Positions 1 to 13,700 of a DNA stretch of 26,648 nucleotides are shown piece by piece. Each line of letters begins with the position of its first letter. Position 1 is the stretch's first letter. The notes beneath the pieces are model-generated. The model searched no databases. It was given only the letters and a program-made list of their open reading frames with translations, and had not been told where the DNA came from. Position numbers and translations under genes: made by a program. This DNA comes from a virus. Location of the stretch: positions 1 to 26,648 of the IMG/VR virus record IMGVR_UViG_3300042924_002253. The stretch is one strand, 5' to 3'.

Positions 1-1
1 A

Positions 2-1708
2 GCTCACATTGGACTATCAACTCAAGGTAGACTGTATACTTGGGGTACAAATGCAGTAGAATCATCTTATTCTCCAAAACCATTATCATCATCAAATTCT
101 TTTACAACTGTTGCTGCAGGTGATTCTCACTTTGTTGCGATTTCAACATTGGGTGAATTGTATTCTTGGGGTAAACCAGGTTCATCTCTTGGTTTTGGTG
201 ATACATTAGGCAGAACAACACCAACACAATTAGGAACAAATTCTTGGACTTTTGTTGCAGCCGAAAGCAATCACACATTTGCCATTTCAACAACAGGTGC
301 ATTGTTTGCTTGGGGTAACAATGAATTAGGACAACTTGGTGATGGTACAACAATAGATAAAGATTCTCCTGTTCAAATAGGAAGCAGTTCTTGGTCTACA
401 GTATCAACATCACATTCACATACTGCTGGTATTACAAGCACAGGTTCATTGTTTACTTGGGGTTATAATGCAACTGGTCAACTTGGCGATGGAACAACAA
501 TAAGTAAATCTTCACCAATACAGGTTGGTTCACTTTCATGGACAACTGTAAGTGCAGGTGAAGATCACACCGCAGGTATACAAGCTTTTGGATTATTTGC
601 GTGGGGAAATAACGTAGCTGGACAAATTGGTGATTCTTCGGTAGGAAGCAAATCTTCACCAACAAAAATTGGTTCTTTATCTTGGGGTAAGGTTGCAGCT
701 GGTAGACAATTTACTGCTGCAACGTTACAAGTAAGTGGTGCTTTATATACTTGGGGTAGAAATAATGAAGGTCAATTAGGAGCTGGCACCACAGTAAACA
801 GATCATCACCAGTACAAGTTGGATTATTATCTTATACTTTTGTTTCTGCTGATGATAAGATAGGAACGGTATTTACAATACAAACAACTGGTGCTCTATA
901 TGGATGGGGTAATAGTGCATTTTCAATTGGTGATGGTTATTTAACATCTCGTTCTTCTCCTGTAGCAATTTCAACTCCAAATGCAGCATACATTTATACT
1001 TGGACATCACCACTTGCAGGAGGATTTAACTCTGGTGGTTTTACAATTGATACAAGTAATTTATATATTTGGGGAAATAATGCAACTGGTCAAATAGGTG
1101 ATGCTACCACAACTAGCAAATCATCACCAGTATTGACAAATTCAACATTGTCATGGAAAGAAGTTAAATTAGGTGCAACACATACAGCAGCATTGACAAT
1201 GGATGGTGTACTTTTTACTTGGGGTAGAAATGCTGCAGGTCAATTAGGAACAGGAACTACTGTTAACAGAACAACTCCGTTAATAGCATTGCCAAATACT
1301 TTACAAATAATTGAAGGTGTTGAACCAGTTCGTTGGGTAAATCAAAAGAATTGGTCTAATGTGTATGTAGGACAAGATTCTACATATGTTTTATTTAAAG
1401 ATTCTGTAAATGAACAAACAGGATTAGGAGATAAATTATTTGGATTAGGACTAAATGCTACAGGTCAACTAGGAGATAATTCAACACTATCAAGAAGTTC
1501 TCCTGTATTGGTAAACGCTTGGGATCGTGCAAGAGATAGATTTTCTTCTTTTACTTCTGTATCTTCAGGATTAAATCATTCAGCAGCTTTAACATCTAAC
1601 AATATCATTTATACTTGGGGTTCAAATGCTACTGGACAATTAGGTGACAAATCATTAGTTACTCGTTCTACACCTGTTGCAGTTTCAAATAATTTTTATT
1701 ATACAAAA
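2..1708 (+). repeat. RCC1 repeat block A (about 11 units, continues upstream)
   Basis: The first readable unit gives LYTWGTNAVESS, followed by LYSWGKPGSS, LFAWGNNELGQLG and others. A degenerate stretch near 990-1020 (YIYTWTSPLAGG) lacks the GQLG half. The last unit before LamG 1 is IYTWGSNATGQLG near 1608-1650. Confidence 0.85.
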
Positions 1709-4700
1709 AATTCAATATTTTTTAGAGGAACAGATACAGCAGATCATTATGATTACTTAGCACCTTCAGGAAATAATGTTGTTTTTGATTTAGGTTATAA
1801 TGATTTTACTATAGAAGCATGGTTTTATTTAACGGTAGCTCCTTTAACAGCAGCTGCTGGTGGAACAACTTATGATAGTAACAGAGTTATTATTCAATTT
1901 GGTGAAGTAGGAAATCCATATCCTCCTTCAGATTTTGCTATATACGTAGATTCTAATTTATCATTAAAGGCTGTTGCAATATCGCAGTTTAATCCAACAC
2001 TCTCAACACCTTCCAACTTTATTGTTCTTAATAATTGGTATCATGTAGCCGTCACACGCCAAAGTAACACTCACACTTTATTTGTAAATGGTGTTTCTTA
2101 TGGTTCTGCAAATTATCCTCATGCAATTAGAAATCGACCAAATCAACCTACAATAGGTCAAGGTCATTATGATCCTGGCCAAGGGGTGCCAAGCAATAAT
2201 GGTTATTCTAATTGGCGAGGTTTTATTAGTAATTTACATATTGTAAAAAATCAAGTATTATATTCAAATACTAGTTCAAGTAGAGCATCGTTTGAACCAC
2301 CAAAAGAAATTGTAAAAAATGCAAATACAATATTGTTGATAACAGGAGATGGTTCAGCAAATAATAATATTATTGATGCATCAAATAATCAGTTTACAAT
2401 AACCAGAGCAGGCGAAAGATTTGATGGCTCTTTTAAAATAAAACCTTATGTGGCTGGTGCTCATTTTAATAAAGTTGTTGCTGGTTCTTCACATACTGTT
2501 GGCTTATCAACAACTAAAAATTTATATACTTGGGGTGGTAATGCTTCAGGTCAACTTGGTGATGGAACTGTAACAACAAGATCATCACCTGTTCAGATTA
2601 GCGTTAATTCAATATATGAACTTGGTAGATGGAACGATATCTCAATTAATAATTTAACAACAGCAGGAAAAATATATTCAAATACTACAACATTAAATAC
2701 AAGTATTGGTTATTCTGGCAATAATGCATTATTTGCTTGGGGTTCTGGTGTGAGTGGTATGGTTGGAGATGGTTTCACACTCAATAGAAACTCACCAGTT
2801 GCAATTACTTCGTTAACTGCAAGCAACACAACAAATAATTCTGTATTTTTTGATGGTAATGGTGATTATTTAACAGTCACTACAACAGCAAATACACAAT
2901 TACGCACAAGTGACTTTACAATAGAAGCTTGGATTTATTATTCAAAACCAAATCCAAATACAACAGATGATCGTGACTATAGAATTGTAAGTTTGGGTGG
3001 ATCTATTGAACTTTATATATATAACTCAGCTTCTCCATCAGACACCGACAGAATAAAGTATTACAATGGTAATAATGACCGAATTACATCTAGTATAGCA
3101 TTAACATCTAATGCTTGGTCTCATATTGCATTATCTAGGCAATCATCAAACACAAGAATGTATATAAATGGTTCGATTGCAGGGTATTGGTCTGTTGATT
3201 CTTCTGATATAAATCCTACTTTTATTGATATAGGAGTAGATAGAGGAACTTTACTAAGAAACTTTTATGGATATATTTCTAATTTAAGGATACTTAAAGG
3301 CACTGCTCTTTACACAACACAATCATTTACTGTACCAACAACAGGCCTAACAGCAATTTCAAATACTGTATTATTAACTTGCCAGTCGTCAACAATTGTT
3401 GATAATTCTACTGCAAATAATGGTACAAGTTATAGAGTTGTAACAACAGGTAATGCAGTTGCAAGAGGATTTAATCCTTTTACTAGTTCAGAATGGAATA
3501 TAGTAACACCAGGATTAGCAAACATTACTGGTAACACAATGTATGCTTGGGGTTTAAATGCTCAAGGTCAAGTTGGTGATGGTACAACCGTAAACAAATC
3601 AACTCCTGTACAAATTGGTTCTGATTATGAATTAAGAGATGTATCTTTTTCTTTAGTTAGTTCAGGTAAAAATGATCGAGTTGCTTATGCAGTTGGTGCA
3701 AATACTGGCAATTTATATGCTTGGGGAACAAACGTTTATGGAGAAATAGGATTACCATTTACAGGAAATTCTCAGTCTGCAAAGCTTTTATTACCACAAT
3801 TATCACAATCAAGTGAAATTCTATATAGACAAAGTTCTTGGAAACATATTTCAGCAGGTACTTCTTTTGCTGTTGCTATTAAAGCTGATGATTCTTCATT
3901 ATGGGCTTGGGGTGTTAATACTGTTGGTCAATTAGGTGATGGTACAACAGTAAACAAATCTTCACCAACTTTAATTAGTGCTAACACAAAATGGAAAGAA
4001 GTTAGTGCTGGATTGTCACACGCTATAGCAATAAACTCATCAAATAGATTATATGCTTGGGGTCTTAATTCAACAGGACAACTTGGTGATGGTACAACCA
4101 TAAACAAATCTGCACCAGTTTTACTTTCGGCCGGAGCAACATATCAAAGTTATTCGAACTTTTTTAATGGCAACGGTGACATGATAGCCGTTCCAGATAG
4201 TGCAAGTTTTACTTTAGGTACAAATGATTTTACATTAGAGTATTGGGTTAGACATGATGTGGTACCTTTAACACAAGTATTAACGGCTAGCCAATGGGAA
4301 ATTAGTTCTCGTCCTGATACAAATTCGAGTATTGGTACTGGAATTTCTAATAAAAAGCTTTATGGATCTCTTGCTTATAATAACAGTACAGATCAGACCA
4401 GCCTCATGGCAACTACCACTATTCAAGATTATACTTGGTATCATTTTGCTTTTGTTAGAAGTGGTAACACATTCAAAGTATATGTTAATGGCGTAAATGA
4501 AGCAACACTTTCAGATTTCGCAGTTTCAATTAATGATAGTAATTTATCTTGGGTTATAGGACAACGTAGAAATGGTACCATGCGATTTGGTGGACATATT
4601 TCAAATCTTCGTTTGGTAAACGGTACTGCGGTCTATACTTCTAACTTTACTCCACCAACATCAGCATTAACTGCAATTCCAAATACTGTATTATTAACTT

Positions 4701-7700
4701 GTCAGTCATCAACGTTCATTGACAATTCTCCATATAATCATATAGTATCGGCTACTGGCACTCCAATTGCAACAAATAGTGTTACTCCATATGCTATAGC
4801 AAACACAGGATTAGAGTTTAATATTGTTTCTGCTGGTGCTTCACATAGTGTTGCTCTTATTTCTAATGCAAATACTTATGGAAATTTTTATACTTGGGGT
4901 GGTAACGCTTCTGGTCAACTTGGTGGTGGCACAACAGTTAATAGATCAACAATACTACCTGTACCAACTTCACGAATTTATTCTTCATGGAAAGCAATTT
5001 CTGTTGGTCAATCTCATGCATTAGCAATTAGAAGTTCTGATGGTGCGTTGTTTGCTTGGGGACTTGGATCATCTGGTCAACTTGGTGATGGTACAACAGT
5101 TGCAAAATCATGGGCAACAAAAATTGGAGTATCTTCTTGGTCTGTAGTTTCTGCTGGACTTGCACACTCTGCTGGTATTACAACAGCAGGAGTTTTATTT
5201 ACATGGGGTATTAATTCAACAGGCCAACTCGGTGATGGTACAACAATTAATAAATCATCACCAGTTAACTTAGGACCAAATTGGTCTACAGTAAATGCTG
5301 GTTTTTCTCATACAATTGGAACAACTTCTTCAAATAATCAAGTGTATGTTTGGGGTGGTAATGCTTCAGGTCAACTTGGTGATAATACATTAGTAAATAA
5401 ATCAACACCAACAATATTAACTGGACATACTGCAATAGTTACATCAGCAGGAGCCACGAATAGTGGTACTGTTGCGGCCAATAATAGTTTATATGTTTGG
5501 GGTTTAAATTCTTCTGGTCAAGTTGGTGATGGCACCACAGTAAATAAATCTTCTCCTGTTAGAATTAATGAAATTTATGGAAACTGGTCATGGAAAGTAA
5601 TTGCCGCAAGTTCAAATCATATTGTTGCAATCAGACATGATGATACATTATGGGCATGGGGTTTAAATTCTTCTGGCCAATTGGGTGATGGTACCACAAT
5701 AAACAAATCTGCACCTGTTCAAATTAGTATAGGCACATCTTGGAGAGATGTTGCTGCTGGATTAATTCATACTGTTGCTATTGCAGCTAATAATGCATTG
5801 TTTGCATGGGGTTCTTCTTCAACAGGCCAACTTGGTGATGGCACAACTGTAAGCAAATCTTTACCAGTTAAAATTGGAACACTATCATGGACTTCTGTAA
5901 ACGTTTCAGAATCTAGTACAGCTTCATTAGGCATAACAACAACTGCAAATTTATTTACATGGGGTGTTAATACTGTTGGTCAACTTGGTGATGGTACAAC
6001 AATCAACAGATCATCACCTGTTCAAATTCCAGCAAGAGTTGGTTTATATTCTTGGTCTGCTATATCTTCTGGTTCATCTCATAGTATTGCTATTCGTTCA
6101 AATGATTCTTCACTATGGGGTTGGGGTTTAAATTCTGGTGGTCAGTTAGGTGATGGCAGTACAATAAACAAATCTTCACCAGTATTAATTGATTCTGGTT
6201 CTTGGTTAAGAGTTGCCGCAGGATTAAACTTTACATATGCCATTGCAGCTAACAATTCATTGTTTGCATGGGGAACAAATGGAACAACATATCAATTAGG
6301 TGATGGTACTTCAGTATCAAAATCTAGACCAGTTAGACTTACTACAGTAGTAGGTTCTTGGACTTCTGTTTATGCATCACTATCAAGCACAACAGGTGCA
6401 GGATTATTATCAAATAATGCATTGTATATGTGGGGCACAAATACTGTTGGTCAACTTGGTGATGGTACTACAGTAAACAAATCGGTACCTGTTCGTATTG
6501 CTGATCCAGAAACATTAATAAGTGTAAGTGTTGGTAACTCACACACAGCCGGTGTTCTTGCAAACAACACAGTATATGCTTGGGGTTTAAATTCTACAGG
6601 CCAACTTGGTGATGGTACGACTATCAATAAATCTAGACCAGTTAAAGTAGATACATTAGAATCATTTAGTTTAGTTTCTGCTGGCATAGCACACACATTA
6701 GGTTTATTAACATCAAACAACACAATATTAAGTTGGGGCTCAAGTGCCACAGGCCAACTTGGTGATGGTACAACGATTAATAAATCTAGACCAGTTAAAA
6801 TATCTTCAACAAGTTCATTTACAAATTTGAGTGCTGGAGCTTCACATTCATCAGCAGTAGATTCAGTAGGCAATCTATGGTTATGGGGTGGTAATGCTTC
6901 TGCACAATTAGGTGATGGTACAACAGTAAACAAATCTTCACCTGTACAAGTTGGATACTTTGCATCTTGGTCAATAATAAATTCTGGAATTTCAAATTCT
7001 TCGGCAATTGACACAGACGGTAACTTGTGGTTGTGGGGCAATAATGGTGCAGGTGCTTTAGGAGATTTAACTGTTGTTGCAAAATCTCATCCTGTTTTAC
7101 TGAGATCGTTAAATTTTGCTGCAAATGGAAGCCAATCATGGACATCCGCTAGCATAGGATTCACCCACGTTACAGCTTTACAATCTGATGGTTCATTGTG
7201 GACATGGGGATTTAATGGTCAAAGACAATTGGCACAAGGTCCAAATGATCTAGTAAACCGTTCTTCTCCTGTAAGAGTTAATACACAATCTTGGACTAAA
7301 GTTGATACTGGTGTTGCACATACTTTAGCAATTTCAGCAAACAATACTTTGTATGCATGGGGTAATAACACAACATATCAATTAGGTGATAATACTCTTA
7401 CAAATTCAGGTTTACCTATTGATGCAAAATTTGCAAATCAACTAACTCCAGTAAATGTTAATTCATCAAATAATTCATTAGTGTTGCGTGGTTCAACAAA
7501 CTACTTGATGACTACAGCTAACGATAATTTACATCCAGGTCAATCAGGAAGTGAATTTACCGTAGAGTGCTGGATATACCCAATACTCACAGGATTTTTC
7601 TATAATGTTGGATTTACTAGTGGCACATTTGCAAATGCTTTAATGTGTCAATGGGATCAATCTACTGGTAAATTTTACTTTGCACAAGAAACAACAACAT

Positions 7701-10700
7701 CAGCTGTAATTGCACATAGTTTAACTTCAACTAATACATTTACAGGAAATACTTGGCACCATTTTGCCGTTGTAAAATCTACTGATAATGTTTATAGAAT
7801 GTATATTAACGGCCAACTAGAATCACAGAACACTTATACGGGTACCACAACTACAGGAAATATTGCAAACTTTGGTGGTAGAAACTTGGCAGCAGGTTCA
7901 TTGGTAGGTACACAAGCTGCAACAGCATATATCTCCAACTTTAGATTTACAAAATCAGCATTATATACTGCAAACAACCAACATCCAACACAATCATTAG
8001 AACCAGTTGCAAACACACATTTGTTAATGTTCTCTGCTGATTCATATAAAGACCGTTCAAATAATAATATTGTTTTCAATACCATATCAGGTAAAATGAT
8101 GTTGACTGGTTTTAGTCCATGGACAACATCTAACAATTCTTTCATTAATATTTCTGCCGGTGGTTCACACTCAATGGGTGTAACATCATCAAATAATTTA
8201 ATTGTTTGGGGTGGTGGTGCTTCAGGTCAATTAGGTGAAAATGCCATTTTAACAAGAAATATTCCTGTCTTTGTAGAATCTCCAGTACATTATAGACCAA
8301 ACACAAGCTGGTCTATTGTTGATGCTGGAATTTCAAATTCGGCCGCAATAGATTCATATGGAAACTTATTCATTTGGGGTCAAAGTCCTCAAGGTCAACT
8401 TGGTGATGGTACAACAGTTGCAAAATCTTCGCCTGTTTTGGTGTTTACAAGAAATGCAAATACAGATTTTTCTGGAACATGGAAAGACATTTCTATTGGT
8501 GGCACACATACTGCTGCCATAACAAGTGCAAACGGTCTTTATGTTTGGGGTTTAAACAGTTCATTTCAGTTAGGAATAGGTGATGGATCAACAGTTGGTA
8601 GATCATTACCAGTATTGTTTAGTAATAACATTATTGATGTTACGGCAGGCAGCGCTCAAACTCTTGCAGTTAGAGAAAACAATGAATTGTTAGGTTGGGG
8701 TTTAAACACTTCTGGTCAACTAGGTGATAATACTTTAGTTAACAAATCTGTACCTGTTGTAATTGGAAGTTCATATACAATTGTTTCGAGTGGATTAACA
8801 ACAACATTGGCAATCTCATCAAACAATTCACTATATGGTTGGGGTGTTGGTACAGCAGGACAAATAGGTGATGGCACAGCAGTATCAAAATCGGCTCCTG
8901 TTTGGGCTGCAGGCGCAGCAGAAAATTATGAATTTGCAGAATATTCATCTTGGTCTTTTGCTGATGCATCTTCAACTGGCAATCACACAGTTGGAATATT
9001 AAACGGAACATTATACGCTTGGGGTCTAAATTCTCAAGGTCAATTAGGTGACGGTACTACATTAAGTAGATCGGCATACAATGCAGTTTCTACAACACAA
9101 AATCAAAACCCATGGTATATGGCAAAAGTAGGAGGCTCACATACTGTTGCTATTGCAAATAACAGAACTATTTGGACATGGGGTTTAAATTCTTCTGGTC
9201 AATTAGGTGATGGTACAACAATCAACAAATCATTACCTGCACAGATAGGTTCTCAAACATTTAGCACATATTCTGGTTTTTTTGATGGTTCAGGAGATTA
9301 CTTAGAAGTTAGTAATAATTCGGTTTTAAATTTTGGCACACAAGATTTTACTATTGAATTTTGGACTTATATAAGTTCAACTCAAACAAACGATTTTAGA
9401 TTTTTTGTTAAACGACAATTTGAAGATTCAGCATCAGGAACATATGGTTTAGTATGGTATACAACAGGTGAATTAAAATTCTCACAAATTATAAATGGAG
9501 AAACACCACAAGTATTAACATCTAATGCAAATGTAACCAAAGGTGCATGGCATCATATAGCCGTTGCTCGTTCTGTTGGAATATTAAAAATATTTGTTAA
9601 TGGTGTTGAAAAAGGTTCTGGATCATGGACAACAAACGTTAATAATCCTTATGTTTTAACGATTGGAGATGGTAAAGATCCAAGTAACAATCTTTTGAAA
9701 GGCTATATTACAAATTTCCGTATTCTTAAAGGCACGGCATTATACACCGTTAACTTTGCTACACCAACATCAGCACTAACTGCAATTGCAAATACATCAC
9801 TATTAACATTAAACTCACCAACACTAACAGATACCTCTGGAAATGGTTTAACAATTACAAAATTTGGTAACGTTACTTTAGTTAACAATTTTGCACCAAG
9901 TGTGTTTGCAACAGGTGGAACTAGTTATGGTGCATTAACAATAGATTCAGAATATTTACTAGCTAATACTGTTGCTGCTGGTGATAGCCATACATTAACT
10001 ATAAATGATAAAGGCAGATTGTATGCTTGGGGTCTTGGTACTTCAGGTCAATTAGGTGATGGTACCGCAGTAAGTAAATCATCACCAGTATTAGTTTCAA
10101 CAGAATCAGGAAACACACAATATTATTGGAGTGATATTTCTGCTGGTTCAGCAACCAATTATGCTATTACTGCTAATACCGCAAAAAATCATTTGTTTGC
10201 TTGGGGTCTTGGTACTTCAGGTCAATTAGGTGATAATGCAATCACCAGTAAATCTGCACCGGTAATTGTTGCAAAAGGTTTTCCATCAGGAAATAGTATA
10301 GAAAAAATTGTTACTACAAAATTTACAGCACATCTATTAGACCATTCTGGTGGAGTATTTTCTGTAGGTGATTTGAGTGGTACTGCACAAGGTTTGATTG
10401 GTGATACCACAGTAATTGGAAAAACTTCACCTGTTATTGTTCCAACTCTTGCAAATTCATTAATTAAAGATATTGTTGCTGGTAATCGCCATATTGCGGC
10501 AATTTCAGCTAACAACTCTTTGTATATTTGGGGATCAAATGCTAATGGTCAATTAGGAAAATATAATTTATCAATACCATTCGTTAATTCTCCTGTCAAT
10601 GTTGGAACATTTGCTAAGAAGTATTATTCTTGGAAATCCATTGGTCTTGGCCAAAACCATATTCTTGGTGTTCGTGAAGATGGATCACTATGGAGTTGGG

Positions 10701-13700
10701 GAAATAATGCACAAGGACAACTAGGTGACGGAACAACAATTGCAAAATCTTCACCAGTATTAATTGGAACATCAACATGGACATCCGTTTCTGCTGGACA
10801 ATACTATTCAGCCGGCGTATCATCAAATGGTGCGATGTATATGTGGGGTCTGAATACTTCTGGTCAACTTGGCGACTACACAGTTTTAAATAAATCTACT
10901 CCAGCAATTCTTAAAGTTGGAACTGCAAATACTGGTTCAGTATACTTTGAAGCATCTGGAAACTTAATATTAAATACTGCAAATACAAATTCTTCTTTAG
11001 ATTTACCTGGTGATTTTACCATAGAAATGTGGATGAATTCTGCAAATCCAATAGGAGTTGCTGGCGGCACAAACAGAATGTTGCTTCAACGTTTTGGTTC
11101 TAGTCCAACAGGTTCAGACGGACAATGGGCTTTGATATTACCAGGAGGTTTGCAAATGACTGGCGGTGTTGCTTTCATTTACGGTAATAATCAAGCAGGA
11201 TCAGGGACAGGTTATGGATATATTGCTGTACAAGAACCAAATGCAACTAAGCTTTCAATGAACACTTGGTATCATATAGCCGTGACTAGAAGTGCCTCAA
11301 CGCTTCGTCTATTCATTGATGGAAATATAGTATCTACAAATAACAGCTTTAACATAAATCTAACCAACGATGAAATTTTAGATATTGGTGGTCAATACAG
11401 ATATTCAAATTGGAGTAGATATGCTGGTTTTATTTCAAACCTTAGAATTGTTAAAGGTGAAGCACTCTATACTGCAAACACAACACCACCACAAAGCCGT
11501 TTAACAGCAACCGCAAACACAGTATTGCTGGTTCTTCAAGATGATGTCGTAACAGATGCATCAAATAATAAATTTATTTTAACACAAAGTGGAATAGTTA
11601 GTGGTACTGGACAATATTTTAATCCTGGTTATAATCCATTTTTAAATGCTGCAAATAATATAAGCTCTGTTTCTTTACGCAATACACATACAGCAGCTAT
11701 TAGTAATAATACATTGTATATGTGGGGCATTAACACATCTGGTCAACTTGGTAACGGAATCACAATAACCAGATCATATCCAACCACAGTACATACAGAA
11801 TTGACTCCAATTTCATATGATTCTTGGAAAGTAATTTCAACTTCATCTTCCAATTCTCATACTATCGCAATTCGATCAATAGATTCATCTCTTTGGGCAT
11901 GGGGTAATAATCAATTTGGACAACTTGGTGATGGTACAACTGTAAGCAAATCTACACCAGTTAGAATTGGTTTTTCATCATGGACAGCTGTAAGTGCTGG
12001 AAATAATGCAACTGGTGCGGTTGCAACTGATGGTTATGCATACACATGGGGTCTTAATAATTCAGGCCAACTTGGTGATGGTACTACAGTAAATAAATCT
12101 TCTCCTGTAGTTGTTCCAAAGCCATTTATCCCTTTTTATAACAAAAATGGTATATATTTTGATGGTGTTGGTGATTACTTAACTGTAACTGCTAATAGCA
12201 ACATCGATATATTGTCAACAGATTTTACTGTTGAATGTTGGTTCAATTCTTTGGCAAATGCCGGAGTATCCAATCAGAGAACATTAGGAGCTCAATGGCG
12301 ACAAACTGCTGGTTTAACTGGTTGGATTTTAAGTTTAAGGCCAGGGAACACAATTGGATTTTCTTTTGGAGCTTTTTCAGAAGCAACTAATTTATTTAAC
12401 AGTACAACAACTTGGACAGTAGGTAAATGGTATCACGTAGCAGTAACAAGAAAGAATAGAAAGTTTTCCATGTGGATTAATGGAAGATTAGAAACCGCCG
12501 CATTTACAACTGCAACTAGAGCAACAATAGCTGTTAACACCACATTTGGAAATTATCTTAATTCTACTGGAGTATTTCCTGCTACTGGTAATGATGATTT
12601 TAATGGTTACATTGCTAACTTCCACATTGTTAAAGGAACAGCATTGTATGATGCAAGCTTTATACCATCAGCCAATGTTACATTAACAGCAAATTCAACA
12701 TTATTAATTGGTCACAGTAACACAATTACAAATGGTGCAAACACTATATTGACATTAACGACATCAGGTAATGTTTCAAATGCAAACGTTATAAGTGTTC
12801 TTGCTGATTGGTCAAATGAATATGTGTCAATAAGTTCTGGCAATAATCATATGATGGCAATTGACAAGTCTGGTGGATTATATGCGTGGGGCAATAACGT
12901 AATAGGTCAAATTGGTGATGGTACTACAATATCTAGATCAACGCCAACATATGTTACTGCTTATGCTCCAACAACATATGATTCTTGGAAAGTAATTTCA
13001 GCAAGTAATTTGGCAAACGGCCATGTGCTTGCTATTAGAAGCCTTGATAGTTCCTTGTGGGGCTGGGGCAACAATTCTTCTTTCCAGTTAGGTGATGGCA
13101 CAACTATAAGCAAATCTTCTCCAACATTATTAAATTCTTCACGTTCTTGGAAATCAGTAAGTGCAGGTAATTATCATTCGATTGCTTTAGCTGAAACTGG
13201 TGGTCTTTATGCTTGGGGTAATAATGCATTTGGTCAAATTGGTGATGGTACAACTGTACAGAAAACAAGCCCAATACAAATTGGTTCTTCTTCATGGTCA
13301 ATAGTATCTGCTGGATTTAATACAACCATAGCAACAAAATCAGATTTTGCTTTATTTGGATGGGGTTTAAACAATTCTGGTCAACTGGGTCAAGGCGATA
13401 CGATTAATCGCTCATCACCAGTACAGATTGCTGCAGCAGGTGTTTATTCATCATGGAAATCAATAGCAACAGGAAGATTCCATACACTTGCTATTAGAAA
13501 TTCAGATAGTTCTCTTTGGGCATGGGGTTATAATGGTAATGGCCAGCTTGGCGATAATACAACTGTAACAAAATCTTATCCTGTTCAAATTGATTCAGGA
13601 TCTTGGATAAGTGTTGGTGCAGGTTGGCAACATTCAATAGCTGCTGCGGCAAATGGTGCTGTGTATGCTTGGGGTTGGAATACTTCTGGTCAACTAGGAG

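Larger units (their letters stand above)
2530..5383 (+). repeat. 34-nt exact direct repeat pair (2530-2563 and 5350-5383)
   Basis: The two copies encode the WGGNASGQLGD core of distant RCC1 units and are identical over 34 nt, 2,820 nt (940 codons) apart. Only the two ends of this span are the repeat; the interval contains LamG 2 and 3 and many units. Confidence 0.9.

Noticed and set aside
6451-7041. 196-residue antisense reading frame
   Set aside because: It is a shadow of the RCC1 repeats: its translation repeats PSPSWP and LDLLIVV in step with the sense units, and it has no ribosome binding site or family match.
10355-10405. Possible frameshift or broken unit in block F (VFSVGDLSGTAQGLIG)
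   Set aside because: The frame and downstream units continue normally; this is a degenerate unit and not a lesion.
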